NCBI RefSeq assembly: GCF_001552155.1
Contig: NZ_BCQQ01000039.1
Span: forward strand, 1-52,628
Direction: 5' to 3'
Length of the DNA: 52,628 nucleotides
Origin: Actinomadura formosensis NBRC 14204
GTDB taxonomy: Bacteria; Actinomycetota; Actinomycetes; Streptosporangiales; Streptosporangiaceae
Shown in pieces: positions 23,581-32,650 of this stretch. Both the position numbers and the translations under genes were made by a program. Under the pieces are notes generated by a model. That model searched no databases. It saw only the letters and a list, made by a program, of their open reading frames with translations, and was not told where the DNA came from. The first letter of the stretch is position 1. The number at the start of each line of letters is the position of its first letter.

Positions 23581-25125
23581 ATGCTCAACCTGTCCGTGCT
23601 GCTGGAGGACGCCGCCAGGGAGACGCCCGAACGTGACGCCGTCGTGTTCGGCGATCTCCGGCTCTCCTACGCGTTCATCGACTCGGTCGCGAACCAGGTC
23701 GCGAACCTGCTGCGGTCGCGCGGCATCGGGCCGGGCGACAAGGTGGCGCTGTCCAGCCCGAACCTCCCGTACTTCCCGATGGTGTACTTCGGCGCGCTCA
23801 AGGCGGGCGCGGTCATCGTCCCGCTGAACGTCCTGCTCAAGCCGCGGGAGATCGCCTATCACCTGGGCGACTCCGAGGCGAAGGCGTTCTTCTGCTTCGA
23901 GGGCACGCCCGAGCTGCCGCTCGGCGAGATGGGGCACGCCGGGTTCGAGCGGGCGGACGGCTGCGAGCACTTCTTCCTGCTGCCCGCCAACCCCGCGGCG
24001 ACCGAGTCGCCGATCGAGGGCGCGGAGCTGTTCTGGGCCGCGCTCGCCGGCCATCCGGGCACATTCGACACCGCGCGGACCGGGCCGGACGACACCGCCG
24101 TCATCATCTACACCAGCGGGACGACCGGGCAGCCGAAGGGCGCCGAGCTCACGCACAGCAACCTGCTGTCGAACACCATGGTGGACGACACGCTCTTCTA
24201 CCGGACGCTGCACGACACGTCGCTGGTGACGCTGCCGCTGTTCCACATCTTCGGGCAGACGTGCGTGATGAACGTCGGTTTCTACCGCCGGGCGACGCTC
24301 GTCATGCAGCCGCGGTTCGACGCCGGGCAGGCCGTCGAGCTGATGGTCAAGGAGAAGGTGAACATCTTCGCGGGCGTCCCCACGATGTACTGGGGGCTGC
24401 TGACCGACGACACGTCCGCCGAGGACATCGCGGCCATCCAGGAGAACCTGCGCGTCGCGGTGTCGGGCGGCTCGGCGCTGCCGATGGAGGTCCTCAAGGG
24501 GATCAAGCAGAAGTTCGGCGTGGACATCCTGGAGGGCTACGGCCTGTCGGAGACCTCGCCGGTCGCGTCGTTCAACCGTCCGGACCGTCCGACCAGGCCC
24601 GGGTCGATCGGCCTGCCGATCTGGGGCGTCGAGATGAAGCTGATCGACGACGGCTGGAAGGAGATCGAGGGCGAGGGGCCCGGGGAGATCGCCATCCGCG
24701 GGCACAACATCATGAAGGGCTACTACAGGCGGCCCGAGGCGACCGAGACCGCGATCAAGGACGGCTGGTTCCGCACCGGTGATGTGGCCCGCCGCGACGA
24801 GGACGGCTACTACTACATCATCGACCGTTCCAAGGACATGATCATCCGGGGCGGCTACAACGTGTACCCGCGGGAGCTCGAAGAGGTTCTGATGACCCAC
24901 CCGGAGGTGTCGCTGGCCGCGGTCGTGGGCGTCCCGCACCCCTCGCACGGCGAGGAGATCAAGGCGTACGTGATCCGGACGCCGGGCGCCACCGTCACCG
25001 AGGACGAGCTGATCGCGTGGGGCAAGGAGCAGTTCGCCAACTACAAGTACCCGCGGATCGTGGAGTTCCGGGACGAGCTGCCGATGACCGCCACCGGCAA
25101 GATCCTCAAGCGCGAGCTGCGCTGA
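23581..25125 (+). CDS. Long-chain fatty acid--CoA ligase / acyl-AMP synthetase
   Basis: The 514-residue ANL-superfamily enzyme has the AMP-binding motif IIYTSGTTGQPKGAEL, the GYGLSETSPV core motif, the hinge region DGWFRTGDVARRDEDGYYYI and the C-terminal catalytic lysine in MTATGKILKREL. It activates a fatty acid as acyl-AMP and probably transfers it to CoA in the cytoplasm. GAGGAG lies just before the ATG. It faces the zinc-ribbon gene divergently and is followed by a terminator. The neighbouring P450 and methyltransferase suggest a lipid-modification setting, but the substrate is not readable. Confidence 0.92.
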   Translation: MLNLSVLLEDAARETPERDAVVFGDLRLSYAFIDSVANQVANLLRSRGIGPGDKVALSSPNLPYFPMVYFGALKAGAVIVPLNVLLKPREIAYHLGDSEAKAFFCFEGTPELPLGEMGHAGFERADGCEHFFLLPANPAATESPIEGAELFWAALAGHPGTFDTARTGPDDTAVIIYTSGTTGQPKGAELTHSNLLSNTMVDDTLFYRTLHDTSLVTLPLFHIFGQTCVMNVGFYRRATLVMQPRFDAGQAVELMVKEKVNIFAGVPTMYWGLLTDDTSAEDIAAIQENLRVAVSGGSALPMEVLKGIKQKFGVDILEGYGLSETSPVASFNRPDRPTRPGSIGLPIWGVEMKLIDDGWKEIEGEGPGEIAIRGHNIMKGYYRRPEATETAIKDGWFRTGDVARRDEDGYYYIIDRSKDMIIRGGYNVYPRELEEVLMTHPEVSLAAVVGVPHPSHGEEIKAYVIRTPGATVTEDELIAWGKEQFANYKYPRIVEFRDELPMTATGKILKRELR

Positions 25126-25138
25126 CCCGCCGCCGGAC

Positions 25139-25168
25139 CGGTGGCCTCGGCCGACGCCGAGGCCACCG
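25139..25168. terminator. Hairpin terminator between convergent acyl-CoA ligase and P450 genes
   Basis: CGGTGGCCTCGG and CCGAGGCCACCG form a perfect 12-bp stem with a CCGACG loop. It starts 13 bp after the ligase stop and can serve both convergent genes. Confidence 0.65.
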
Positions 25169-25230
25169 CTCCACCCGGGCGCCGTGGCCGGGCGCCCCGG
25201 TGGACCGGGCCGGGGAGGCCGGCCGGGAGG

Positions 25231-26478
25231 TCAGAACGTGTAGGGCAGGCGCTTGATCCCGTTGATGAAGCTGGACTCCAGCCGGTCGGGGTCGCCGGCG
25301 GCGCGGATGCCGGGAGTGCGGTGCAGCAGTTCGCGGAACATCACGGTGATCTCGCGCCTCGCCAGGTGCGCGCCGAGGCAGAAGTGCGGCCCGGGGCCGC
25401 CGAACCCGACGTGGGGGTTCGGGTCGCGCAGGATGTCGAACTTCTCCGGGTGGGTGAAGACGGACTCGTCGCGGTTGCCCGACCAGTAGTACAGGAGGAG
25501 CTTGTCGCCCTCCTTGATCTCGTGGTCGTTCAGCGTGGTGTCGCGCGTCGCGGTGCGGCGCATCCAGATGACCGGCGAGACGTACCGGACGATCTCCTCG
25601 ACCGCGCCGGGCATGCGGTTCTCGAAGTCCCCGGTGAGCAGGGCCCGCTGGTCGGGGTGGCGGGTGAACAGGTCGAGGCCGTGCGCGATGGCGTTGCGGG
25701 TGGTCTCGTTGCCGGCGACGACCAGCAGGATGAAGAACGAGCCGAGTTCCTGGTCGCTGAGCGACTCGCCGTCGATGTTGGCGTTCACCAGCGCGGACGT
25801 CAGGTCGTCGGTGGGGTTCTCACGGCGCCGCCGGCCGAGGTCCTCGACCAGGCCCTTGAGGGTCTCGCCCGCACCGAGCAGCGCCATCGCGTGTTCCTCG
25901 GCGCTGCCGGAGGGGACGAATTCGGCGTCGTTGCCCGCGAGGACGACGTTGGTGGCGTCCAGGACGGTCTGGTAGTGCTCCTCGGCGATGCCCATCATGT
26001 CGCAGATGATCTTCAGCGGGAGCCGCGCGGCGACGTCCGCGACGAAGTCGCCGGTGCCGCCGCCCGCCGCCATGTTCTCGACGATCTGCGCGGCGACGGC
26101 CTCGACCCGGTCCTCGAACCGCTGGATCATCCGCGGTGAGAACGCCCGGGACACGATGCGCCGGATCTTGGCGTGCCGGGGGTCGTCCATGCTGATCATC
26201 GAGCCGAAGTACTCGTGCATGTCGCCGGGCATGTCCGGGATGCTGATGGCGCCCTTGCCGGAGCAGAAGTCCTGCGGGCGGCGGGACGCCTCGACGATGT
26301 CGGCGTGCCTGGTCAGCGCGTAGTAGCCGGGGCCCTGCGGCACGATAACGATGTCGGGTTCCTCGAAGCGGATCAGCTCCGGGTGCCGGCGCAGGGCCTT
26401 GAACGCCTCGTGCCGGTACTCGTGCGGCCGCCGCCAGAACTCCCAGTCCGTCAGGTTGATGTCCTCGACCTTGAGCAC
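25231..26478 (-). CDS. Cytochrome P450 (CYP124/125/142-like)
   Basis: The 415-residue protein has the I-helix AGNETTRN, the ExxR region EEIVRYVSPVIWMRR and the heme loop HVGFGGPGPHFCLGAHLARRE with the thiolate cysteine. The heme loop and overall sequence resemble mycobacterial CYP124/CYP125-type hydroxylases of methyl-branched lipids and sterol side chains. The start is a GTG behind GAGGTGG. It lies 162 bp downstream of the aminotransferase with its own likely promoter. No ferredoxin is adjacent. Terminal hydroxylation of a branched fatty acid or sterol is the most likely activity, by inference. Confidence 0.92.
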   Translation of the reverse strand: MLKVEDINLTDWEFWRRPHEYRHEAFKALRRHPELIRFEEPDIVIVPQGPGYYALTRHADIVEASRRPQDFCSGKGAISIPDMPGDMHEYFGSMISMDDPRHAKIRRIVSRAFSPRMIQRFEDRVEAVAAQIVENMAAGGGTGDFVADVAARLPLKIICDMMGIAEEHYQTVLDATNVVLAGNDAEFVPSGSAEEHAMALLGAGETLKGLVEDLGRRRRENPTDDLTSALVNANIDGESLSDQELGSFFILLVVAGNETTRNAIAHGLDLFTRHPDQRALLTGDFENRMPGAVEEIVRYVSPVIWMRRTATRDTTLNDHEIKEGDKLLLYYWSGNRDESVFTHPEKFDILRDPNPHVGFGGPGPHFCLGAHLARREITVMFRELLHRTPGIRAAGDPDRLESSFINGIKRLPYTF

Positions 26479-26500
26479 GCGCCCACCACCTCGTCACATT

Positions 26501-26534
26501 CCGAACCTAATTCGGTTTACAGGCAGCCTCTCAA
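26501..26534 (-). promoter_or_regulatory. Candidate P450 promoter with palindrome over the -10
   Basis: On the minus strand TTGAGA (26534-26529) and TTAGGT (26510-26505) are spaced 18 bp like a vegetative promoter. CCGAACCTAATTCGG (26501-26515), with 5-bp arms, covers the -10 and could be an operator. Confidence 0.4.
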
Positions 26535-26640
26535 AGTAAAGTCGCCGGCGCACACCGATCGAAGGGGTGACCCACCTCACATTAACGGCGCCGGGCCCGG
26601 GACGACGCCCCCCGCGACGCCCCCAGGCCCGGCCGTCCGG

Positions 26641-28032
26641 TCAGAGCCGGCCCCACGCCTCCGTGAGCACCGACCGGAGGATCTGCTCGATCTCGTCGAA
26701 GTGGCCCTGGTCGCACACGAGCGGCGGCGCCAGCTGGACGACGGGGTCGCCGCGGTCGTCCGCGCGGCAGTACAGGCCCGCCTCGTAGAGCGCCTTGTCG
26801 AGGAAGCCGCGCAGCAGCCGCTCGCACTCGTCGTCGTTGAACGTCTCCCGCGTGTCCTTGTCCTTCACCAGCTCGATGCCGTAGAAGAAGCCGTCACCGC
26901 GGACGTCCCCCACGATCGGCAGGTCGAGCAGCCGCTCCAGCGTGCCCCGGAACGCGTCCCGGTTGCGCATGACGTGGCCGTTGAGGTCCTCGCGGTCGAA
27001 CAGGTCGAGGTTGGCCAGCGCCACGGCCGCCGCCACCGGATGCCCGCCGAAGGTGTAGCCGTGCGCGAACATCCGCGTCCCTTCCTTGAAGGGCTCGAAC
27101 AGGCGGTCGGTGACGAGCATGCCGCCGAGCGGTGCGTAGCCGGACGTCACGCCCTTGGCGAAGGTGATGATGTCGGGCGTGTAGCCGAACCGCTGCGCGC
27201 CGAACGTCGTGCCCAGGCGGCCGAACGCGCAGATGACCTCGTCCGACACCAGCAGGACGTCGTGCCGGTCGCAGATCTCCCGGACGCGCTCGAAGTAGCC
27301 GGGCGGGGGCGGGAAGCATCCGCCGGCGTTCTGCACCGGCTCCAGGAACACGGCGGCGACGGTGTCGGGGCCCTCGAACTCGATGACCTCCTCGATCCGG
27401 TCGGCGGCCCAGCGCCCGAACGCCTCGGGGTCGTCGCGGTGCTCGGCGGCCCGGTAGAGGTTGGTGTTCGGCACCCGGAAGGCGCTCGGCACGAGCGGCT
27501 CGAAGGGGGCCTTCAGGCCGGGCAGCCCGGTCAGCGACAGGGCGCCGTGCGGGGTGCCGTGGTAGGCGACCGCACGGCTGATCACCTTGTGCTTCGTGGG
27601 CTTTCCGGTGAGCTTGAAGTACTGCTTGGCGAGCTTCCACGCGCTCTCGACGGCGTCGCCGCCGCCGGTGGTGAAGAAGACCCGGTTCAGGTCGCCGGGC
27701 GCGAGGGCGGCGAGCCGCTCGGCCAGCTCGACCGCCTTCGGGTGCGCGTACGACCAGATCGGGAAGTAGGCCAGCTCGGCGGCCTGCTTGGCGGCGGCCT
27801 GCGCCAGTTCCTCGCGCCCGTGCCCCGCCTGAACGGTGAAGAGCCCGGACAGCCCGTCCAGGTAGCGGCGGCCGGCCGCGTCGTACACGTACGGGCCGTC
27901 CCCCCGGACGATCATGGGGATCTCGGCGCCGCCCTGAGACCCCGAGTGGCGCGCGAAGTGCATCCACAGATGGTCGCGCGCCGCCCTCTGCATCGCGTCG
28001 TGCTGCTGGCTGGTCACGTCCGGCTCCATCAT
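26641..28032 (-). CDS. Class III pyridoxal-phosphate aminotransferase
   Basis: The 463-residue enzyme belongs to the omega-amino acid/polyamine:pyruvate aminotransferase group. It has FTTGGGDAVESAWKLAKQY for phosphate binding, LLVSDEVICAFGRLG with the PLP-binding Asp, and the Schiff-base lysine in ITFAKGVTSGYAPLGG. The ATG at 28032 is preceded by AAGGGA; a GTG just before and an ATG just after are alternatives. Beta-alanine, putrescine or a similar amine could be the donor. It is transcribed toward the P450 gene but separated by 162 bp with a candidate promoter. Confidence 0.92.
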   Translation of the reverse strand: MMEPDVTSQQHDAMQRAARDHLWMHFARHSGSQGGAEIPMIVRGDGPYVYDAAGRRYLDGLSGLFTVQAGHGREELAQAAAKQAAELAYFPIWSYAHPKAVELAERLAALAPGDLNRVFFTTGGGDAVESAWKLAKQYFKLTGKPTKHKVISRAVAYHGTPHGALSLTGLPGLKAPFEPLVPSAFRVPNTNLYRAAEHRDDPEAFGRWAADRIEEVIEFEGPDTVAAVFLEPVQNAGGCFPPPPGYFERVREICDRHDVLLVSDEVICAFGRLGTTFGAQRFGYTPDIITFAKGVTSGYAPLGGMLVTDRLFEPFKEGTRMFAHGYTFGGHPVAAAVALANLDLFDREDLNGHVMRNRDAFRGTLERLLDLPIVGDVRGDGFFYGIELVKDKDTRETFNDDECERLLRGFLDKALYEAGLYCRADDRGDPVVQLAPPLVCDQGHFDEIEQILRSVLTEAWGRL

Positions 28033-28193
28033 CACGTTCCCTTAGTGCGATTGATCCAGTTGTCAAGATGCTAGATGAGCACGGAATCCGCTGTAAATAG
28101 CTACTGATACTCCGATATCCGAAGCTTAGCGGACCCGGTCGGCGGATCTTGCCGGCCGCCGGGTAGCGTGCGCCGCGAACCGAGGAGGCGGAC

Positions 28194-29069
28194 ATGGGCG
28201 ACATCACGACCGGATCGGTCACGGCGAACGGGCTCGGCTTCGGATATCTCACGGCGGGCCCCGAGGACGGTCCCCTCGCGCTGCTCCTGCACGGCTTCCC
28301 CGACTCGGCCCGCACCTGGCGGCACCTCATGCCCGAACTGGCCGCCGCCGGATACCGCGCCGTGGCCCCCTTCACGCGCGGCTACGCGCCCACGTCCGTC
28401 CCCGCGGACGGCGCCTACCAGACCGGCGCCCTCGCCGCCGACGCCGTCGCACTGCACGAGGCCCTCGGCGGCGGCCCCGACGCCGTCGTCATCGGCCACG
28501 ACTGGGGCGCCTTCACCACCTACGGCGCCGCGAACGTCGCGCCCGGCCGCTGGCGCAGGGCCGTCGCGATGTCCGTCCCGCCGATGTCGGTGATGACGAC
28601 CGCGTTCTTCGACTACGAGCAGCTCAAGCGCTCGTTCTACATCTTCCTCTTCCAGACGCCGCTCGCCGGGATGGCGCTGGACCGCGCGTTCGTCGAGGGC
28701 CTCTGGCGCGACTGGTCCCCCGCCGGGGCCGACCACGCGGCGGACGTCGACCACGCCATGGAGTGCCTGGCCACGCCCGCCAACATCGAAGCGGCGATCG
28801 GGTACTACCGCGCCATGCTCGACCCGTCCAAGCACGTCGAGCGGTACGCGGCCGAGCAGGAGGCCGCCTCCGCCGCCGGGGAGGTGCCCGTCCTCTACCT
28901 GCACGGCGCCGAGGACGGCTGCCTCGGCACCGACGTGATCCACCTCGACGCCGTCCAGGCCGCCCTGCCGCCCGGTTCCGCCGCGCACCTGGTCCCGCGG
29001 GCCGGCCACTTCCTCCACCTCGACCGCCCGGAGGACGTGAACGCGCGCATCCTCGACTGGCTGTCCTGA
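28194..29069 (+). CDS. Alpha/beta hydrolase, epoxide-hydrolase-like
   Basis: The 291-residue hydrolase has the oxyanion motif LLLHGFPDSARTW, the nucleophile Asp in VIGHDWGAFT (the HDWG form typical of epoxide hydrolases and haloalkane dehalogenases), an acid in LYLHGAEDGC and the catalytic His in RAGHFLHLDRPEDV. The cap region lies between about residues 135 and 220. GGAGG precedes the ATG. It is divergent from the aminotransferase and convergent with the methyltransferase. Epoxide hydrolysis is the best guess; a haloalkane dehalogenase is less likely. Confidence 0.9.
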   Translation: MGDITTGSVTANGLGFGYLTAGPEDGPLALLLHGFPDSARTWRHLMPELAAAGYRAVAPFTRGYAPTSVPADGAYQTGALAADAVALHEALGGGPDAVVIGHDWGAFTTYGAANVAPGRWRRAVAMSVPPMSVMTTAFFDYEQLKRSFYIFLFQTPLAGMALDRAFVEGLWRDWSPAGADHAADVDHAMECLATPANIEAAIGYYRAMLDPSKHVERYAAEQEAASAAGEVPVLYLHGAEDGCLGTDVIHLDAVQAALPPGSAAHLVPRAGHFLHLDRPEDVNARILDWLS

Positions 29070-29073
29070 GCCG

Positions 29074-29108
29074 GTCCCGGGCCGCGCAGGTCCCGCGCGG
29101 CCCGGGAC
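29074..29108. terminator. Hairpin terminator after the hydrolase gene
   Basis: GTCCCGGGCCGCGC and GCGCGGCCCGGGAC form a perfect 14-bp stem with a 7-nt loop, starting 5 bp after the stop codon. Confidence 0.7.
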
Positions 29109-29139
29109 GGCGCCCGCTCGCGAACCGGCCCCGGACGTG

Positions 29140-29175
29140 GACGGGCCGGCCGGAACAACGTCCGGCCGGCCCGTC
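29140..29175. terminator. Second hairpin terminator, serving the methyltransferase gene
   Basis: GACGGGCCGGCCGGA and TCCGGCCGGCCCGTC form a perfect 15-bp stem with a 6-nt loop, 25 bp after the methyltransferase stop. Together with the preceding hairpin it insulates the two convergent genes. Confidence 0.7.
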
Positions 29176-29199
29176 TTCGTCGCGGGAGCGGTTCCGCCG

Positions 29200-30465
29200 T
29201 CACGCTTCCCAGTCGGGGCGCAGCGGCATGTGGCTCACGCCGCCGTCGTCCAGCTTGACCCCCAGCGTCTGGTGCAGCTGGATCCAGTTCTGGTTGAAGC
29301 CCAGCACGCAGCCCGCCATGTAGACGCGCCACACGCGGGCGGTGCCCTCACCCACCTCGGCGACGGCCTCGTCCCAGTGCTCGTCGAGGTTCCTGCACCA
29401 GGCGGTGAGGGTGCGTGCGTAGTGCTCGCGCAGGTTCTCCTGGTGCCGGATCTCGAAACCCGCGTCGTTCATCTGCATCTGGACGTAGCCGGGACCCTCC
29501 AGTTCGCCGTCCGGGAACACGTACCGGTTGATGAACCCGTTCTCCTTGCGGGACGGGGCCGTGTTGTCCGGGCGTGTGATGGTGTGGTTCAGCATCCGCC
29601 CGCCCTTGCGCAGCTTCCCGTGCAGGAACGAGAAGTAGGACGGCAGGTTCGCCTTGCCGATGTGCTCGGTGAGGCCGATGGAGCTGATCGCGTCGAAGCC
29701 GGTCTCCGTCACGTCCCGGTAGTCCATGTGCCGGACCTCCGCGAGGTCGGACAGGCCCCGGTCCGCGATCGCCTTCTGCGCCCACTCGGCCTGCTGCTTG
29801 GACAGCGTGACGCCGAGCGCCTTGACCCCGTACTCCTTCGCGGCGTGCATCACCATGCCGCCCCAGCCGCAGCCCACGTCCAGCAGCCGCATCCCCGGCT
29901 TCAGCGCGATCTTCTTCGCCACCAGGTCGTGCTTGTGGAACTGCGCCTCCTCCAGTGTCGCCCCCTCGTGCGGATAGCACGCGCACGTGTACGCCATGGA
30001 GGGGCCGAGCACCCACTCGTAGAAGGTGTTGGACACGTCGTAGTGGTGCGAGATGGCCTTCGCGTCCCGCCGCTTGGAGTGCCGCAGCCACGACGGGATG
30101 CGGCTGAACGGCGCCTCCTGCGGCGGCGGGTCCAGCCGGCGCGAGATCGCGCCGCGCAGCAGCGGGTCCCCGAGCACCGCCGCGGCGACCCGCGCCTTGT
30201 CCCGCGGTGTCACCTCGCCGAGCATCTGCTGCATCGTCGTCAGCGCGGTGATCATGTCCCCGTCGACGTCGACCATGCCGGTGACGTAGGCGCGGGCGAG
30301 CCCCAGCGCGCCCGGCGAGTGCAGCAGGTACGACACCGCGTACGGCGAGCGGACGTCGAACCGGATGTCGGCACCGGGCACCCCCGCCCGCGATCCGTCG
30401 TACGCCGTGAACTCCACTGGCGTCTCAGCCCCGGCAAGCCGCTCGAAGACCCTGGCCAGCGTCAT
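29200..30465 (-). CDS. tmsB: Cyclopropane-fatty-acyl-phospholipid synthase family methyltransferase (TmsB/UfaA1-like)
   Basis: The 421-residue SAM-dependent methyltransferase has motif I LLDVGCGWGGMVMHAA, GVTLSKQQAEWAQ and SSIGLTEHIGKANL, all characteristic of CFA synthases and mycolic acid cyclopropane synthases. AGGAGGGAAAC precedes the ATG. It lies 79 bp downstream of an FAD oxidoreductase on the same strand, the arrangement of actinobacterial tmsA-tmsB (bfa) loci. There the methyltransferase adds a methylene group at C10 of oleoyl phospholipid and the reductase saturates it to 10-methylstearate. No tmsC-like gene is beside it. A plain cyclopropane synthase is the alternative. Confidence 0.88.
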   Translation of the reverse strand: MTLARVFERLAGAETPVEFTAYDGSRAGVPGADIRFDVRSPYAVSYLLHSPGALGLARAYVTGMVDVDGDMITALTTMQQMLGEVTPRDKARVAAAVLGDPLLRGAISRRLDPPPQEAPFSRIPSWLRHSKRRDAKAISHHYDVSNTFYEWVLGPSMAYTCACYPHEGATLEEAQFHKHDLVAKKIALKPGMRLLDVGCGWGGMVMHAAKEYGVKALGVTLSKQQAEWAQKAIADRGLSDLAEVRHMDYRDVTETGFDAISSIGLTEHIGKANLPSYFSFLHGKLRKGGRMLNHTITRPDNTAPSRKENGFINRYVFPDGELEGPGYVQMQMNDAGFEIRHQENLREHYARTLTAWCRNLDEHWDEAVAEVGEGTARVWRVYMAGCVLGFNQNWIQLHQTLGVKLDDGGVSHMPLRPDWEA

Positions 30466-30544
30466 GTTTCCCTCCTGTCTCTCCGCCCGGGCCCGCCCTG
30501 CCGGCCGGCTGCCCTCCGGGCTCCCCCGATACGGCGGACGCCTG

Positions 30545-31912
30545 TCAGCGTCCGCGCACGCACTTGTCGTAGAGGTCCAGCAACCGCTCGCCGGGGTCGT
30601 ACCTCTCCTTGAGCCGCCGGTAGGTCTCCCCGTCGTAGTAACGCCAGAACTCGTCCCGGCCGTAAAAAGCCGTCGAGTAGAGGGACTTGTGCCCGTCAAG
30701 GGCCGCGACCTTACGTTCGATGAGCCGGTTGTGATGCTCGGGGATCTGGCCGGGCGGGATGCGGACCGTCCCCCAGAAGCCCGCGTTCACATACGTGCGG
30801 CCCACTTCCAGCGGGTACAGCGGCCACCGCTCCTTCGCACGCAGCGGGCACAGCCAGACGGGGCTCATGCCGACCTTGCCGTGGAAGAACTCCAGGAACT
30901 CGGGCAGCCGTTCGATCGGGACCTCGATGTCCTGGATGACGTCCTCGCGCGGACGCAGCCCACGCCACCGCTCCACGCGCGCGACGATGTGGTAGCGGCG
31001 GTCGTAGGCGACGAGCTTGCGGTACACGTCGGAACGCTTGTACCTGTCGGGCCACAGCCGCCGGACGGTCGGGTTCTGCACGCCGAACGCGCCCGAGCAC
31101 CAGAACCAGTCGGTGTCCCAGCGCCAGATGTAGTCGCGGATCGTCAGGAAGTCGACCGACCGCTCCTGGATCGACCGGTAGTAGATGCCCTGGCCGGTGT
31201 AGTCGGAGGTGTACGGCGCCGAGTCGGCGAAGAACCCGAGCGTGATGTACTGCTCGTCGGCGCTGAAGACCGTCCCGTCCATGAAGTCGACGGACTCGCC
31301 TTCGAACGTTCCCGACTCGGTGATCTCGCCCATCGCCTTGGCCAGTTCCGCCGCGTCGGCGAACCGCAGATGCCGCAGCCGGACGTACGGGCTGACGCGG
31401 CGCAGTTCGATCTTCAGCCGCAGCGTGTAGCCGAGCGTCCCGTAGGAGTTCGGGAACCCGTAGAACAGGTCGGCGTGCTCGTTGTCGCGCGTCGCCGTGA
31501 CGACCTCGCCGTCACCGGTGAGGACCTCCATCTCCAGGACGCCCTCGTGCGGCAGCCCGTCCCGGAACGACGTCGACTCGATGCCGAGGCCCGTCACCGC
31601 TCCGCCCAGCGTGATCGTCTTCAACTGCGGCACGACCGTCGGCATCAGCCCGTGCGGCAGCGTCGCATCGACCAGGTCCTCGTAGGTCGTCATCCCCTGG
31701 ACCTGCGCCGTCATCGCATCGGCGTCCACGCTCAGCACCTTGTCGAACCCGGACACGTCCAGGCCGGGCGCCGCCGAGGGGTCACGCCACCGGAACAGAT
31801 TCGAGGTCCGCTTCGCCAGGCGCACCGGCGTACCCGCCGGGATCGCCGCGTAGGACCTCCTGAGCGCGTCCACCGCCCGCTGATGATCGCCCTTGACCGC
31901 AAGCTCCGTCAT
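30545..31912 (-). CDS. tmsA: FAD-binding oxidoreductase (TmsA-like, 10-methylene fatty acyl reductase candidate)
   Basis: The 455-residue protein belongs to the vanillyl-alcohol-oxidase/DHCR24 type of flavoproteins. The FAD-binding segment PQLKTITLGGAVTGLGIEST lies near residue 100, and a conserved C-terminal FAD_binding_4-type body follows. In actinobacterial tms/bfa operons this enzyme reduces the 10-methylene intermediate made by the adjacent methyltransferase. GGGAGGGG precedes the ATG, and a TAGGAT -10-like box lies about 30 bp upstream. It heads a two-gene operon. The sterol delta-24-reductase-like relationship is family knowledge; the 10-methyl product is inferred from the pairing. Confidence 0.87.
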   Translation of the reverse strand: MTELAVKGDHQRAVDALRRSYAAIPAGTPVRLAKRTSNLFRWRDPSAAPGLDVSGFDKVLSVDADAMTAQVQGMTTYEDLVDATLPHGLMPTVVPQLKTITLGGAVTGLGIESTSFRDGLPHEGVLEMEVLTGDGEVVTATRDNEHADLFYGFPNSYGTLGYTLRLKIELRRVSPYVRLRHLRFADAAELAKAMGEITESGTFEGESVDFMDGTVFSADEQYITLGFFADSAPYTSDYTGQGIYYRSIQERSVDFLTIRDYIWRWDTDWFWCSGAFGVQNPTVRRLWPDRYKRSDVYRKLVAYDRRYHIVARVERWRGLRPREDVIQDIEVPIERLPEFLEFFHGKVGMSPVWLCPLRAKERWPLYPLEVGRTYVNAGFWGTVRIPPGQIPEHHNRLIERKVAALDGHKSLYSTAFYGRDEFWRYYDGETYRRLKERYDPGERLLDLYDKCVRGR

Positions 31913-31941
31913 CTACCCCTCCCGGGCACAGTTAATCGATC

Positions 31942-31947
31942 ATCCTA
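31942..31947 (-). promoter_or_regulatory. Candidate -10 box of the tmsA-tmsB operon
   Basis: TAGGAT on the minus strand ends 29 bp before the tmsA-like ATG and fits an actinobacterial -10 element. No convincing -35 sequence is visible. Confidence 0.3.
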
Positions 31948-32110
31948 TGGACGGGTCCACACAACCCGGACGTTGCAGGAGTCACAGGCGGGAAAGGGAA
32001 TAAAGCCACAGGTCTATACATCGGTGTCGTTTCGTCTCCTGAAGGCGACAGAACCGCTACAGGGCGGCCACGTCAACCTTTCCCCCAGGCCGCACACCGA
32101 CAAACCCGTG

Positions 32111-32650
32111 TCACCTCACCAGACGCAGGATCCACGGATAGCGGAACGTCTGCCCGGCCAGCGCGAAGACCGCCGCGACCGCGGACAGCACCCACGCCAC
32201 CGCGTAGGCGATCCCGCCGACCCCGAACGTGACGATCGTGAGTAGCAGCAGCGTGACCTGGTAGTTCACGGCCTCCGCCGCCTGCTGCCGGACGTACGCC
32301 GACCGCTTGCCGCTCACCAGCATCAGCACCAGCGGCCCCACGAACAGCGTCGGAACCGCCACCGCATGGGCCGCCGCCGCCAGCATCCGGTCCTCCCCCG
32401 ACACGTTCCCGGCGACCGGCTGCCGGGGCGTCAGGTCACCGGTGACCGCCCCCAACTCGTTGCGCGTCCTGGCCGTGATCGCCAGTTGCACGCGCACGTC
32501 GAACTCGTCTTCGTCGAGGCGCCCCTCCGCGTAGGCCTCCTGAAGCCGCTGGACGACCGCTTCCCGCTCGGCGTCCGAGACCCGCAGATCCCCCACCGCA
32601 TAGCTGCTTTCCATAACTCCATGCTGAACACGGCCCCACCCACCGGCCAT
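32111..32650 (-). CDS. DUF1707 / DUF4870 domain membrane protein
   Basis: The N-terminal third (DLRVSDAEREAVVQRLQEAYAEG, then GRLDEDEFDVRV and TRNELGAVTGDL) is the DUF1707 domain common in actinobacteria. The C-terminal half is a DUF4870-like membrane region, with hydrophobic segments around residues 95-110 and 125-165 and a QQAAEAVNYQ motif. The start at 32650 overlaps the upstream deacetylase stop as TGATG, implying coupling; the ATG at 32614 (MESSYAV) is an alternative with a ribosome site that is too close. Function unknown. Confidence 0.85.
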   Translation of the reverse strand: MAGGWGRVQHGVMESSYAVGDLRVSDAEREAVVQRLQEAYAEGRLDEDEFDVRVQLAITARTRNELGAVTGDLTPRQPVAGNVSGEDRMLAAAAHAVAVPTLFVGPLVLMLVSGKRSAYVRQQAAEAVNYQVTLLLLTIVTFGVGGIAYAVAWVLSAVAAVFALAGQTFRYPWILRLVR

